This document shows, one piece after another, positions 25,401 through 37,400 of a DNA stretch of 64,000 nucleotides (its first letter is position 1; every line of letters starts with the position of its first letter). Source of the DNA: Ficedula albicollis (Eukaryota; Chordata; Aves; Passeriformes; Muscicapidae); assembly GCF_000247815.1 (NCBI RefSeq), contig NC_021671.1, positions 23,020,340 to 23,084,339 of the forward strand. Reading direction: 5' to 3'. The notes below the pieces were generated by a model. It had not been told where the DNA came from and searched no databases. It saw only the letters and a list, made by a program, of their open reading frames with translations. The position numbers and the translations under genes are program-made.

Positions 25401-28400
25401 ACACCACCCAGAGGTGCCTGGACAAGCTCCACTTAAGTGGCACAGTTGACACCTTGCAGGAAAGAACACCACCCAGAGGTGCCTGGACAAGCTGGAGAGC
25501 TTGGCCCATGAGAATTTAATGAACCAACAAGGCCAAGTGCAAAGGCCTGCACTGAATCATGTCATCCCAAGCACAAATGCAGGCTGGATGAAGAACGGAT
25601 TGAGAGCAGATGTGAGAAGGACTTAGGGGTGTTGGTTGACAAGAAGCTCCACATTATCTGGCAAAGTATGCACTTGCAGCCCATAAAGACAACTGTATCC
25701 CAGGCTTCACCAAAACCAGCATGACCAGCAGGCAATCCTTGAACACTTCCACGGATGGGGCCTCTACAACTGCTGTACCTGTTCCAGTGCTTCACCACCC
25801 TCTGAGTAATGGATTTCTTCATAACATCCAATCTAAACCTGCCTCCTTTCAGTTTTAAAACTATCACCTCTCACGATCCATCCTTATAAAAGTTCCCTTT
25901 CCCTCCTTTTATAAACCCCCTCAAGATACTGGAAGGCTGCAGTGAGGTCTCTCTCTACCATTCTCCATGCTGAACAACTCAGCTTTTTCAGCCTGTCCTC
26001 ATAGGAAAGGAATTTCATCCCAATGATCACTGTAAGAGGTCCACATCTTTTTTGTGCTGAGCACCACACACTAGATGCAATACTCTAGGTCAAGCAGCAG
26101 TGTGTCAACACAAGCAGATAGAAACGTAACATTTTGTCTCCTGTAATTTCCTTTTACTATAAAAATTCTTCTTATTCAGTAACCTCCCACTGGATAAATT
26201 AATTACTGCTTATTGTCCATGGATGCCTCCACTACTTCCAGATTAGATCACTAGAAAGACAGTGTTCTTTGTGATAGGACTGGGTGAACACACTTCATTA
26301 AACCTTGTTCTTGCAGCAGGAAAAGCCAAATTTTGGCTTAGTTGTATCAAGGCAGGACGGTTCTACGTGCTGGATTTTGTTCACTCACCAGCTATGTCAG
26401 GAAGTTGTCTTCCATACACTCCAAGAACCACTAACACAGTTTCCTGTCCACTGCACTGCATTTCCAGCTCTAGCAACCTGAATTCTCCCTCATGAAAAAA
26501 GGCCAGGAATTGTGAGACTTCTCCCAACTGTTTATATAATATTTTGTCTTCCTCTTCATCCTGTCTGGGTGGTCCATAACATACTCCCACCATGGTGTCT
26601 ACCTTGTTGGCCTATCCCCTGATTCTTGCCCATAAACACTCCAACTTGTCACTACCATCATTAAGCTCAGTATGATCAAACCCTCCTTAACATAAAGGTC
26701 TACCCCACCACCTCTCCTTCCTTGCCTATTCCTTCTGAAGAATTTTATGTTTAGACATGGTAAGAAGTGACAAAACTGAAAATTACTGAGAAACAGCAAG
26801 AAAAGAGAATGTCTAGAAGTCCATCACCTGAACTCTGAAGAACTTAGAGAGGTAATAGAGGCAATAAGTAAATAAACTTACATAGATGAAACACAGGAAA
26901 ATGAATATATAATTACTGAGAAACAGCAAGAAAAGAGAATGTCTAGAAGTCCATCACCTGAACTCTGAAGAACTTAGAGAGGTAATAGAGGCAATAGGTA
27001 AATAAACTTACATAGATGAAACACAGGAAAATGAATATATATTCATACACATTGTATATAAACATAGCATGAGAAAAAGCTTTACAGGAAATAACAGTGT
27101 TGTTGAAGACATTCATACACATTGTATATAAACATAGCATGAAAAAAAGCTTTACAGGAAATAACAGTGCTGTTGAAGATAGGAACTTCATCACATATTT
27201 ATTGTAAGTTATTTAACCAACTAAAAGATACAAGGTATCTTATGATTTTTATTTTGATGGTGAAATGTGTATTTAGAACCAGATAAGGTGAAAGCTTGAA
27301 TTCTTTAACTTCAGGATTGTTTGCACTCTGATATAATTATGCACAAGGATTAAGTGTACATGACTGAGTTTGCTACTTAATGTATCAGCTAAAGAAAAGG
27401 AGACTGTGAAAAATTCAGTGTTCAAACATGTGGCTAAAGGGCTGAAAGAACTGGAATGACACGAATGCTGTCAAGCACTGTGACTTCTAAAAAGTGGCCC
27501 TTCACTTCTGCAACCTGGTTGCCTCTAGGTGGCCATCCACCTACAAATGGCCAAAGTTAGTGGTTCAGTCATTAAGGCAATGGTCTACTGGTGCTCTGAA
27601 GTTAATAGGTATGAACTCTATCATGTCAGAACTAGTGTGTCAAAGCAAATATTGATTTTGTTGCTCACACTAATACATGGGGCAGATAAATTCAGTGAAT
27701 GTTAATCTAATTACTCATATTCCCAGGAGTAAGGTTTATGGTCATATACTTTACATATGGATTCATTAAAGGCCACAGTTAAGTTTGCTCAAATGCCCTA
27801 ATTGCTTCTTAATACTTTAACATGTTTGGATATTCTCTAATATAACATTGACTATGAAGAGCCTGGGTTATAATTCTCACTGTAATTGCAGCACTCCTGT
27901 AAAAAAGTTTGTTGTAAATTATGAATATGTGCTATTAACCTTGACTTCAATTTAACATCACTGTTGTCTGAAAACTACACTGACATTTGGGGCCAAGTGC
28001 CTAAATGATGTAAAGCCACTTACCTTCAGGTGGGTCAACAAAGCTATGCTGACTTAGTTGATACATCATTTTGCCAGCTCTAAACACTGGAGTCAAACAA
28101 CAACACTAATCTACATGATAACACTGCACATTACACATATTAATACACTTAAAAGAATTACTAGTTTTCTACCATTGATTTTCATCTTGAACTCACTTAT
28201 TTTGAGGCAATCACTTCATTGTCATGGAATTGAAATCAGTGACACATCCATAGATACCCAAAACAGTATCACCACAGGCACTTTATATACTTGTAAATAA
28301 TGGAAGAATATACCAACATATAGTTAAGGTACTTGAAAACACCAAATACTTGGTCACTAAGCAAGTAATCTTTCAACAATTTTCAAATGTGTTTGTTCCA

Positions 28401-31400
28401 GTGTTTGTAACAACAAAGTACTTCACTGTTAAATTAGTTACAATATATCTGAGAAGGCATATTTATATCTATCTCCATTTCCAAGAGGAAATAAAGACGG
28501 TTTAGTTAATGTATAAATACTTATGAGAATGTAGATTGTGGGAAACACTCATTTAAGGAAATTTCTTATAAAAAACATTTTTTTCAGTATAATGTGTAAA
28601 AATGGCCACATCAAATATTCATAAGGATAGAAATTATAAAAAATTTCAGCATGAGATTAAGATTTTAGATAATCATTTTTTCTTGCTAATAGCTAGAAGC
28701 AGCTGTTCTGTACAGTCATTAAGTCTAGAAAATTCAGCAGCAGTTACAACAAATTCCTAAGACTTAAACATTTCCCTTTTTATAGAGAAATTAATTGCAT
28801 GCCTGATAGGAGGAAACCAAAGTGTCATTCCTACCAAAAAGATTAACTTCAGTCATTTTTTAAAGGAAAAAAACTACGATCATATATATATAATGACATG
28901 CTCCTTATGCCCACCAGCTCACATTGTTTTCTAATTTTTCAGAAGCACTGTCATTATGAAATGGCAACATTAACTTACAACTTAGTTAGAAACCTACCTT
29001 TCAATAAATTGCATGGCTTCTTTTGTCAGCCTCTGAGTAAGGTTCTCATAGGACAGTGGCTGCTGGATAATCTGATGGTTTCTCATTAAAAAGCAGTTTA
29101 GGTGTCGAAAATGATAGAAGAAAAAAATCAAAACCACAAGTGAAATTGTGATTGTTAACAGGAAGTAACCCAACGCTTGGAAGGGTACTTTGAGAAGGCC
29201 AATGTACTGCACGATTGCCAAAGACACAAGGGCAATTCCAGTGACTTGGATTGGGATGACAAGGCCTTTCTGAACCCCTTTTAAAAACACGCTGCCTTGG
29301 CCAGGCTTGCAGTCTCTCAAATTGGTCACGGGAAGGCCATAAAAGTAATCAAATCCATGACTGAGGGGGTGGTGACAGAAGTCATTACTGCTTTCACAGT
29401 TCATCCCAAGATGCCACTTTCCTACAAAAAAAGAAGGACAGGGAGTATTTTTGTAGTTAAATCATCAAACTTACTTTTAATGTGCATTATTTCAAGCATG
29501 AAACCGTCACTTTCTGATTGATATTGCCCTGCTCCCAGCATTTATTGTGTGGATCCCTATTTTCTATTTAAACTTTCTTTATGCCCTCATCAAAGATTTT
29601 TTTTTTTCATGCCTGTCTCTTCATCTCAGTTAAAAATGGTTTGGCATGGCTGCTGCTGAAGAGCATTAAATTTTGAGTGGCCTAGCAGATCACTGAAGAG
29701 CAACAGAGCCCTAACAGACAGTTAACTTTGGAAATTAAGTCTTTGTGCATGTGAAGTTGTCAAAAGAAAATACTGTTGTGTAGCAGCTACTGATAGAAGA
29801 GGAAGAACCCGTACGGAATTACTTTTCTGAAATTTTTCTGGAAAATAATTTGACTTGTTTAAAAAAAAAGACAAAAGAGAAAGAAAAAAACAGTAACAAA
29901 TAGAAAAAAATCGAGAATAGGGAAATTATTAAAGCCTTTATTATTCAAATGGTTGCAAAATCTCTGAAATTGACAATACCCCTCAAAATACACATAGAGT
30001 GAGGCTGATTATTTTGTATTTATATATTTCATATATATAAATAAAAAGCAACAGAAAGAAGTAAATTGCAGTCAAATACTATCTCTCACAGCATTTTGTC
30101 CCATGAGGAAATCACTCTAATTCTGCAATAATGCTGGACACTGTCTGACACAAGAAACCACTGAGTTTGATTTGCATTATACTAATACAATCTATATTCA
30201 TGCTGATTATGGTAAGTATCTAGATAATTCATTCTATGACTCAGGTACAACCTCTTACCATACACTTATGCATTCCTGATTATGGTAAGTATCTAGATAA
30301 TTCATTCAATGACTCAGGTACAACCTCTTACCATACGCTTATGCATTGCTTCACACAACAGACCTAATTAGTAGCTGTTATTTGAATCAAAATGCATAAC
30401 TATAAAAAAATAAAATTCAGTTCAGTTTATAGAGATAGATTATGGATATAGCTATGCTCTTTGCTCTCAGCAAGAAAATGTGCTGAAAATTTAAAAAAGC
30501 ATGTTGACCTTGACAAAACACGTGACATTATATATTGCTGGGCCAAACCTTATTCATTTTTCTGAATCAAACACCTAAACATGACCAGCATAACTTAGGG
30601 GATGTGACCATAAAATAAATAAACAAGAAAATTTGCAAACCCAGTAAATCTTCATTCCTATAACTTAGCCCAAAGAAATTTAAAATATTTGTTTTAGAGA
30701 CTTCAGAATACACATGGCAGTAAATGCAAAACAGAAAAAAAAGTATATACAGAATTTTCATCTTTTTCAAACCATTCTGGCTTCTACACATCTGTCAGAG
30801 TCCTCATGCAAACAGTCCTGAACATCTCCTCCTGAGTCTCCAGGACAGCATATTCATTATGCCCTTTTTCTTTTGGCTGTGACAAATGCAGATACTGCAG
30901 TACCAAAGAGGGTGAACGTGGGGATCAGTTCTGCTTTTTTTTAAAATTAGCTGGATGTTCTTATTTCTCTTCCACAAATAACAGAACTGAGGTATAGGAT
31001 GACAATGTCATATGCCTAAGTCTATCTGTCAGCAAAGGTGGAGAAAAAGCAGAAATCTTGAATCTGAGTACTTAGTTGAGTCCAGTTATTCTCATACATC
31101 TCTCGATGGGCTTAAGTTTAAAATAACTCCTGTATACCATCAAAACAGGTATAAAACATTTTTTAGCTCTGCTTAAGTGCCAGTGAAGTGAAGGCCTCTA
31201 TACCTTTCTCATTCCATCAGAACTTTTCCCTGCCAGATGGCCCCTCACCTGAGATGGTATTCTGCTTTTTGTGAACAGAATGGTTGTGGTCTCTACTTTT
31301 CACATGGTCCCATGAAAATTATTGTGATCAATTAAAAAAACAAGCAGTTCACACCACTGTACTGAAATTTCAGAAGTTACAATAGTGCTATAAAGGGCTA

Positions 31401-34400
31401 GGTAAGGCCCTCTGATTTTTATTCCCAGCACCCAAAGATGCAGATTTTTGAAAAGAAATGCTTCAATTTTTCTCTTAAGTTTGGATGAGTTGTCTTAATG
31501 GAATAATCATAAAGCCAGATGTGTAAAAAAGTGAGCATGAAACAACTCTCATCAAATTAAATAAGTGATTTAAAGGTAGAGGCTTATAATCATGAACACA
31601 AACGATCTTCAGGCTTTAATTTTAATTTTTTTTATATTATATGTTAATCTGAAAGCACCTATAATTCAGTAAGAAAATACGAAAAAGAAACTCAGACAAA
31701 CTAACTATGCCTTAAGGGTCACTTATTATGATAAGGAGTGGTTTTTTTAACTGAATCTCAAGTACAATCCAGGATAGAGAAACCTTGCAATAACAAATTA
31801 GGACAGGGGGAAATATAGCTCCTATTTTTATCGAAAGGACTTTAGCAAGCACAACAAATTGTTCAATGTCAAGACGAACTTGGGCCTCAGAAAAAGATTT
31901 GTTGAGAAGCAACTTAAGCCAAACAAAGCAGAGATCAGATTAGCAGAATTAGCAGATTAGCAACAGAAGCCCCAGTTCAAATTATATCAGCAGGTGTGAT
32001 GGAATGAGACAATTGCCATTTTCAAATGGCTGGGGGAGGTAGAAGGCTTTGATAGATCCTGCACTACTCTGAAAAAGCAAGTGATGATTGGATCCACAAT
32101 ACATGTTTTGTTTCAATCCTTGTGACAATAACCCCTGCCTTGAGCTAGTGCTTGAACAGATTACTGTAATGTGCTTTAGATTCTGGGGCCCTTCTGAATC
32201 TGAGAGCAGTACAAAATGCTCTCATCTCTTTGCCAAGTGATGCTTCATAGAATGGACACTTCACACAAGCATCATAAGCATTTCAGCAGATTCTACCAAG
32301 CTTTTGAGTGAAATTTATGCTGTTAATTGTAAATTATGAGTACCATAATAATTTGAGACCTAGGCTTTTTCCCCTCTCTGTCAGCCACAATTAAGATTTC
32401 TGCAGAGTGAAAGCAATGCAATGAAAGGCAAGTGGGAGTGAGAGGCAAGTCCCATTCAGCCAAGAAACTTCACTTGAAAATCAATTTTTCAGAATGCAGG
32501 GAATCCTGAGGACACTACAGAAATCCATGTTTCCTCTGTATTTCTCCCTCAGATAGTGAAAAAGGAAGCAACATGAAGACTGATTTTTATATGATGATAT
32601 ATTTCTTTCGGAGAGATTTTGTGCTGTTCAAATAAATGACAAGGTACAAGATGCAGAGCAAGATGCAAACAAATATTTTATGTTTTTAAGGAAATATATT
32701 TATTTGAAGTACACAGCAAAAATTATTAAAAGTATGTGTGCATATGGTATTAACACGGACAGATTTTAAGATTTGAAGTACACAGCAAAAATTATTAAAA
32801 GTGTGTGTGCATATGGTACTAACACGGACAGATTTTAAACATATGGTATTAACACGGACAGATTTTAAGCTATTTTATGAATAACTGTTATACTAACTCT
32901 ACTCCATAGGCTCAGTCAATCTTGAATTGGACACCTTACTACTGTGATGTGTCTAAACATCACAATACTTCATTCTGGAAGAAGTTATCAGTTAGTATTT
33001 CAGCTTTGGAGATAAGCTACATAGGTGGATTTCAAACTTCTCTGGATGCTGGACAACAAATGGATAGCAATACTGAGGAAAAATTAACCTTTACTCAACT
33101 GTAATTGAGTATAGCAGTAGTTAAAATACTATCTATCAAATTGAAGGTGAATTTCTGAATAGCTAGGGGAATTATGAATAGCTATTTCCAACAAAACATC
33201 AGCACTTCTTCCAATTGGTGAAATATTAAATATTCTATGCATCTGCTTTTTTTGATAGAACTTGGTTTTGTTGCAGATCTGATTGTGTGCTCTCCTGACA
33301 GATCTATTGGTTGTCACCTTCTTCATATCACATGGGAAAACAATGAGGTAGAAAAGTGTATACATAAAGAAGATTTACAGCTAAAATATATTTTGGGACA
33401 TATCAAACAAAAGGAAGAATATATTCAGAGGAGAAAAAATTTATTTAAAAATGCAAAAATGCACCTAGGCAAGAAAAATAATGTCCTTAGAGAGGAAATT
33501 GGCAAAAAAACCAGAAATGACACTAAGGGCTTGAGGAACAGAAAGGCTTCAAATTACCCTTATACCACTCCACCACTGGTGCAGGATTTGACAATTAATT
33601 TTTTGGGAACTGCCGAGTTAGATTGAACCAAGCAAAGTCTCCCTGACCTAGACCAATATGACATGACAAGAATATCAGCAAAAGCAGAAAATGGACTGGT
33701 TGTGAATCAGACTGCCTATCTAGTCTTCAAATCTACATAATTTTTCTTTCTGTCATTTACATATGCTTTATCCCTAATTTTAATGCACTTCTTGATTTTT
33801 GGAAACCTTCATTATACTCTAAGGATATGGTAATACTACATTTTATGGTCTCATAGCTATCATTCAGGCCACTTGGAAGAACTGTTCATTAAGCATCTTG
33901 GAGATAACTTCTGGAGATCTAAGTGGCAAGCTGTCATGTTGCAGCAGAAGTACTTAAAAAAAGAACAGTAACTAGGTCAGCCCCAGAAAATGAGTTGTAT
34001 TACTGTGCTTGCTACAAACAGAAAAAAAATTAATTGAATATGGAGAAATAGGAATTAAGTCTACAAGGAACATGACAAATTATGAACAGCTTTTTTGTAC
34101 TATGGTTCCAATACACCTACAATAAAGAAACTTCTGATAAGAATTTATGGTTTTCTATTTTCATTCTTTCAGGAAATCATGGTATGCTTTATAAGACTGG
34201 GGTGTGGCTAAGTAGGATTTTAGTTAGAACACTGACTCTGGTATATCTACAGAATACAGACAATTTTTGAACAGTGGCATGAATTGTTACCCTTGCTTAA
34301 CAGCATGTTTTTTTTAAACAAAAATTAGCCTCAAAATTGCAAGTTTGTGTTTCATTTAAAAAACAAATTGCATGCATCCTTCATCTAAATTAATTTAGCA

Positions 34401-37400
34401 ATATCCCAGTATGATGTTCTCTGCACAACTATTCCCTGGCAATTCCAGTACAGAAACACATTATGTAATACAAGTTGAACTTCACAAGAATGTTCTAAAA
34501 TATAAGCAGTGTGGAATAAGTCAGTGGCCAAATTAAGAAAAAAATTCAGACATCTTTAATGTTATGATATTAACTTTTATGATATTAATTCCAATTCTAT
34601 TTAATATTAAATTAATATGATTCCTTTCGCCCATCACTAGATATTTATGCTGCAATCAGTTGTCTGAACTATCTTTATTATGAGAAAGAAGTACATTTTT
34701 TATATCACATATGTACTAAATAATATGAAGAATTTCCTAGAAACACTAATTTCTGTCTGATGACTAAGATGTTAGCCCAGGTAGAGTGTTATTTATGGGA
34801 ATTTGAACACTGGTGAAATGAAAACAACCACAGTGCTGACTTGTACCCTGTGACCAATCCCTCATTGTCTCTCAGGTGTAATCAGGTGTAAACTCCTATT
34901 TATACTGAAAACTTTTCAAAAGCTTAACTAATTTTCAGTTTGTTCATCATGTTTCTTCAGTACTTTGCAAAACTACACAATTGAATTAGATGTACTTACC
35001 TGACTAGTGTTTCACATGGGCATGAGAATGTGCTCAGCTTTGTTCCAGAAAAATAAGTTCATTATGCTGTGGGGGAGAAAAGCTTAATGCAGGCCCTTAA
35101 AAGCCTGTATGGGAAGGTAATGTTCCTTTCACTGAAATGAAAGAAAACAGTACTGCACATGTCTGCAATTTTACCTATTAGAGCTGTTGCATAACCTTTC
35201 TGCTTCAGGAGTTTGGAAAAAGTTATTTCTTCAGAAGGAAGTCCCCCAGAAGAAGCAGAAAATAAGAAGACACCAACTCGTGAGAAGGCAGCCATTCCTA
35301 AATACAATAAAAATTAATGAGACCAGGATAATACAAAGAAAGAATTTCAATTCATTAGTTCTGCATGCACTTTTTTGCCTTAGGTGGTATCACTTAAATG
35401 ACATATTACAATCAGACACTAAGTGTTGCAACTGGAAGATACAATCATTCATTTAGTGGAGTGAGGTCCTTTCTGTATTGACACCAGAAAATGCGACGTG
35501 TAGAAAAACAATTCTGGGCTTGTAACCATGGGGCCAGCCATCCCATCAACAGCTGCAGCCCCTTCTGTAGATTTTCTAAGGTATAGCAAAATTTTAAGAA
35601 GTTGAGCTTGCATAATTTATTTTTCTTGTACATAGAGAGGGAAGGAAGATGAAGACCAGTGATACCACTCCCAAGTTCTACTTTGGGAATTTCCCTTGTC
35701 CTCATATGTGGTTTTCTACAAGCCTTTAAGTTTTTTTGAGAGAAGGCATATTGAAATAGAGGCAGCCTTACTGCTGGGCATGTAAATGTCATGAGGTCAG
35801 AAAGAGCAAGAGAGAATCTGATCCTTTAAATAGAATGGCTTTGTCAGCATTGATGGGGTGCTCCAGTGGCATGAAGACATATCATCCAATGCACACAAAG
35901 TGCACTAAAGGAGCATCAGGTACAGCTAACAAGACAATATCTAAATAAGGCACAGAAATTTCTATATACTAAGAGTCTGAGAAACACAAATGAGCTTATA
36001 AACTGCTCTCAGGATGAGGAACTTGAGAGCTGAGGTTCATGAAAATTAGATTACTAGGATACAAGATGAGAGCTGGCACTGAAAATAGACAGTAAGAACA
36101 GAGAATATCTATGCAAATCTGTGCAGATGTATCTTCAGGAAGTCTAAATAATGCAACTGGATGATTACAGTGCCCAAGTTACATGACTGATGTAGACAAC
36201 CAGAATCCTCCCTCAGGCATCCCTTGTGGTTACATGAGAAAAAGGCTTGTTAGACTGGTTTATTAAAGAGAGCTCAACTTACCCTTCAAATGCTGACTTC
36301 AGTTTTTCACCCCAGATAATTTTGCTGATCAATGCTTCAGATAGCTTTAGTCATATATTTTTTTTATTAATTTGTATTTATTTTTACATATTTCAAGCTC
36401 TTGTAACTGAAATCAGTGTAACTCTGTTAAGTTATCAGAATGCAAGTACAGAAGCATGATTTCTCTTTTTTTAATTGTTACCTTTCTCTGAGCTTGTGTC
36501 TCATCCAATACTGCATTTTGGAATCTTTTTCTTCATCTCTATTAGCAGGAGTTTTATATTTCTAACATTTTTTCTATATCATGATTCTAGTGTCTTCTGT
36601 AATAAGCCTTTACTAGCTCTTCAGTGATATTTGGAAGAAATCCATATTTAGAAATGTTGTAACTTAAGTAAGACAAAGTTCAATTTTTGTACCTACATGG
36701 AAATGATTAAGTATGTCTGAGACCTGATCAGTGAAGAAAAAAATTAGTTCAAGAACTAATTTTTCAGAAATAAGAACAGGGAACATAATGGAAAGTGACC
36801 TGTGACTTTACCTACAGTAAATATTAACAGCAATATATCTGTAACAGGTATATAAATTTTCCTGTGCAGATGGATGTGATGGAAAATTTAACAAGTTATA
36901 TTAGCTGGCACTTTTGCAGAAGCTTGTTACTTGATTTGAGTGAGCACGAACGTATCAAGTAGGCTCCAGAGTCTTGCTTAGCTTTCATTCCCAGAAGCAA
37001 GGACAGGATGTTTTATCACTAATGAACAAGTGATCTGATTAATGTATAATGATCCTTGCTAAAAATGATGTTAAGGGAATGTGAAAGTTGCATGGCTAAG
37101 CACTGAGAGTCTCAGTCCCAGCACACTAAAATAAACAGACTAGATCTTCATGGACTCAAATAGGCTTTGGATCAGGTACTTTAAAAGTAAGAGAAATTAA
37201 ATGCATGGATACTTAACACTATGCATGGGTAGATATGGAACAAAAATAACACTTCAAATAGATTAGTGATTTTTTGCTTTCTTCCCAGTTTTAAGGGCAA
37301 CTTGAGTACCTAAATGAACTGTCCTGCCCCTACCTCCGCCCTGCAAAATAATCAAAACACAAATCCAACACTGTCTCTAAACAAAAAAGGTTTAGCAGAA

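Larger units (their letters stand above)
29422..35174. other. STS intron 3
   Basis: About 5.75 kb. No further sulfatase exon was seen. It contains short tandem duplications at 30203-30348 and 32702-32868. A 129-codon plus-strand frame at 33237-33626 has no recognisable domain. Confidence 0.6.

Noticed and set aside
28994..29404. 136-codon minus-strand open frame as a stand-alone gene
   Set aside because: It is an internal STS exon (28998-29421). Its first Met is residue 137 of the spliced protein, and the frame ends by running past the splice donor.
33237..33626. 129-codon plus-strand open frame inside STS intron 3
   Set aside because: Lysine- and asparagine-rich with no recognised motif; treated as chance.
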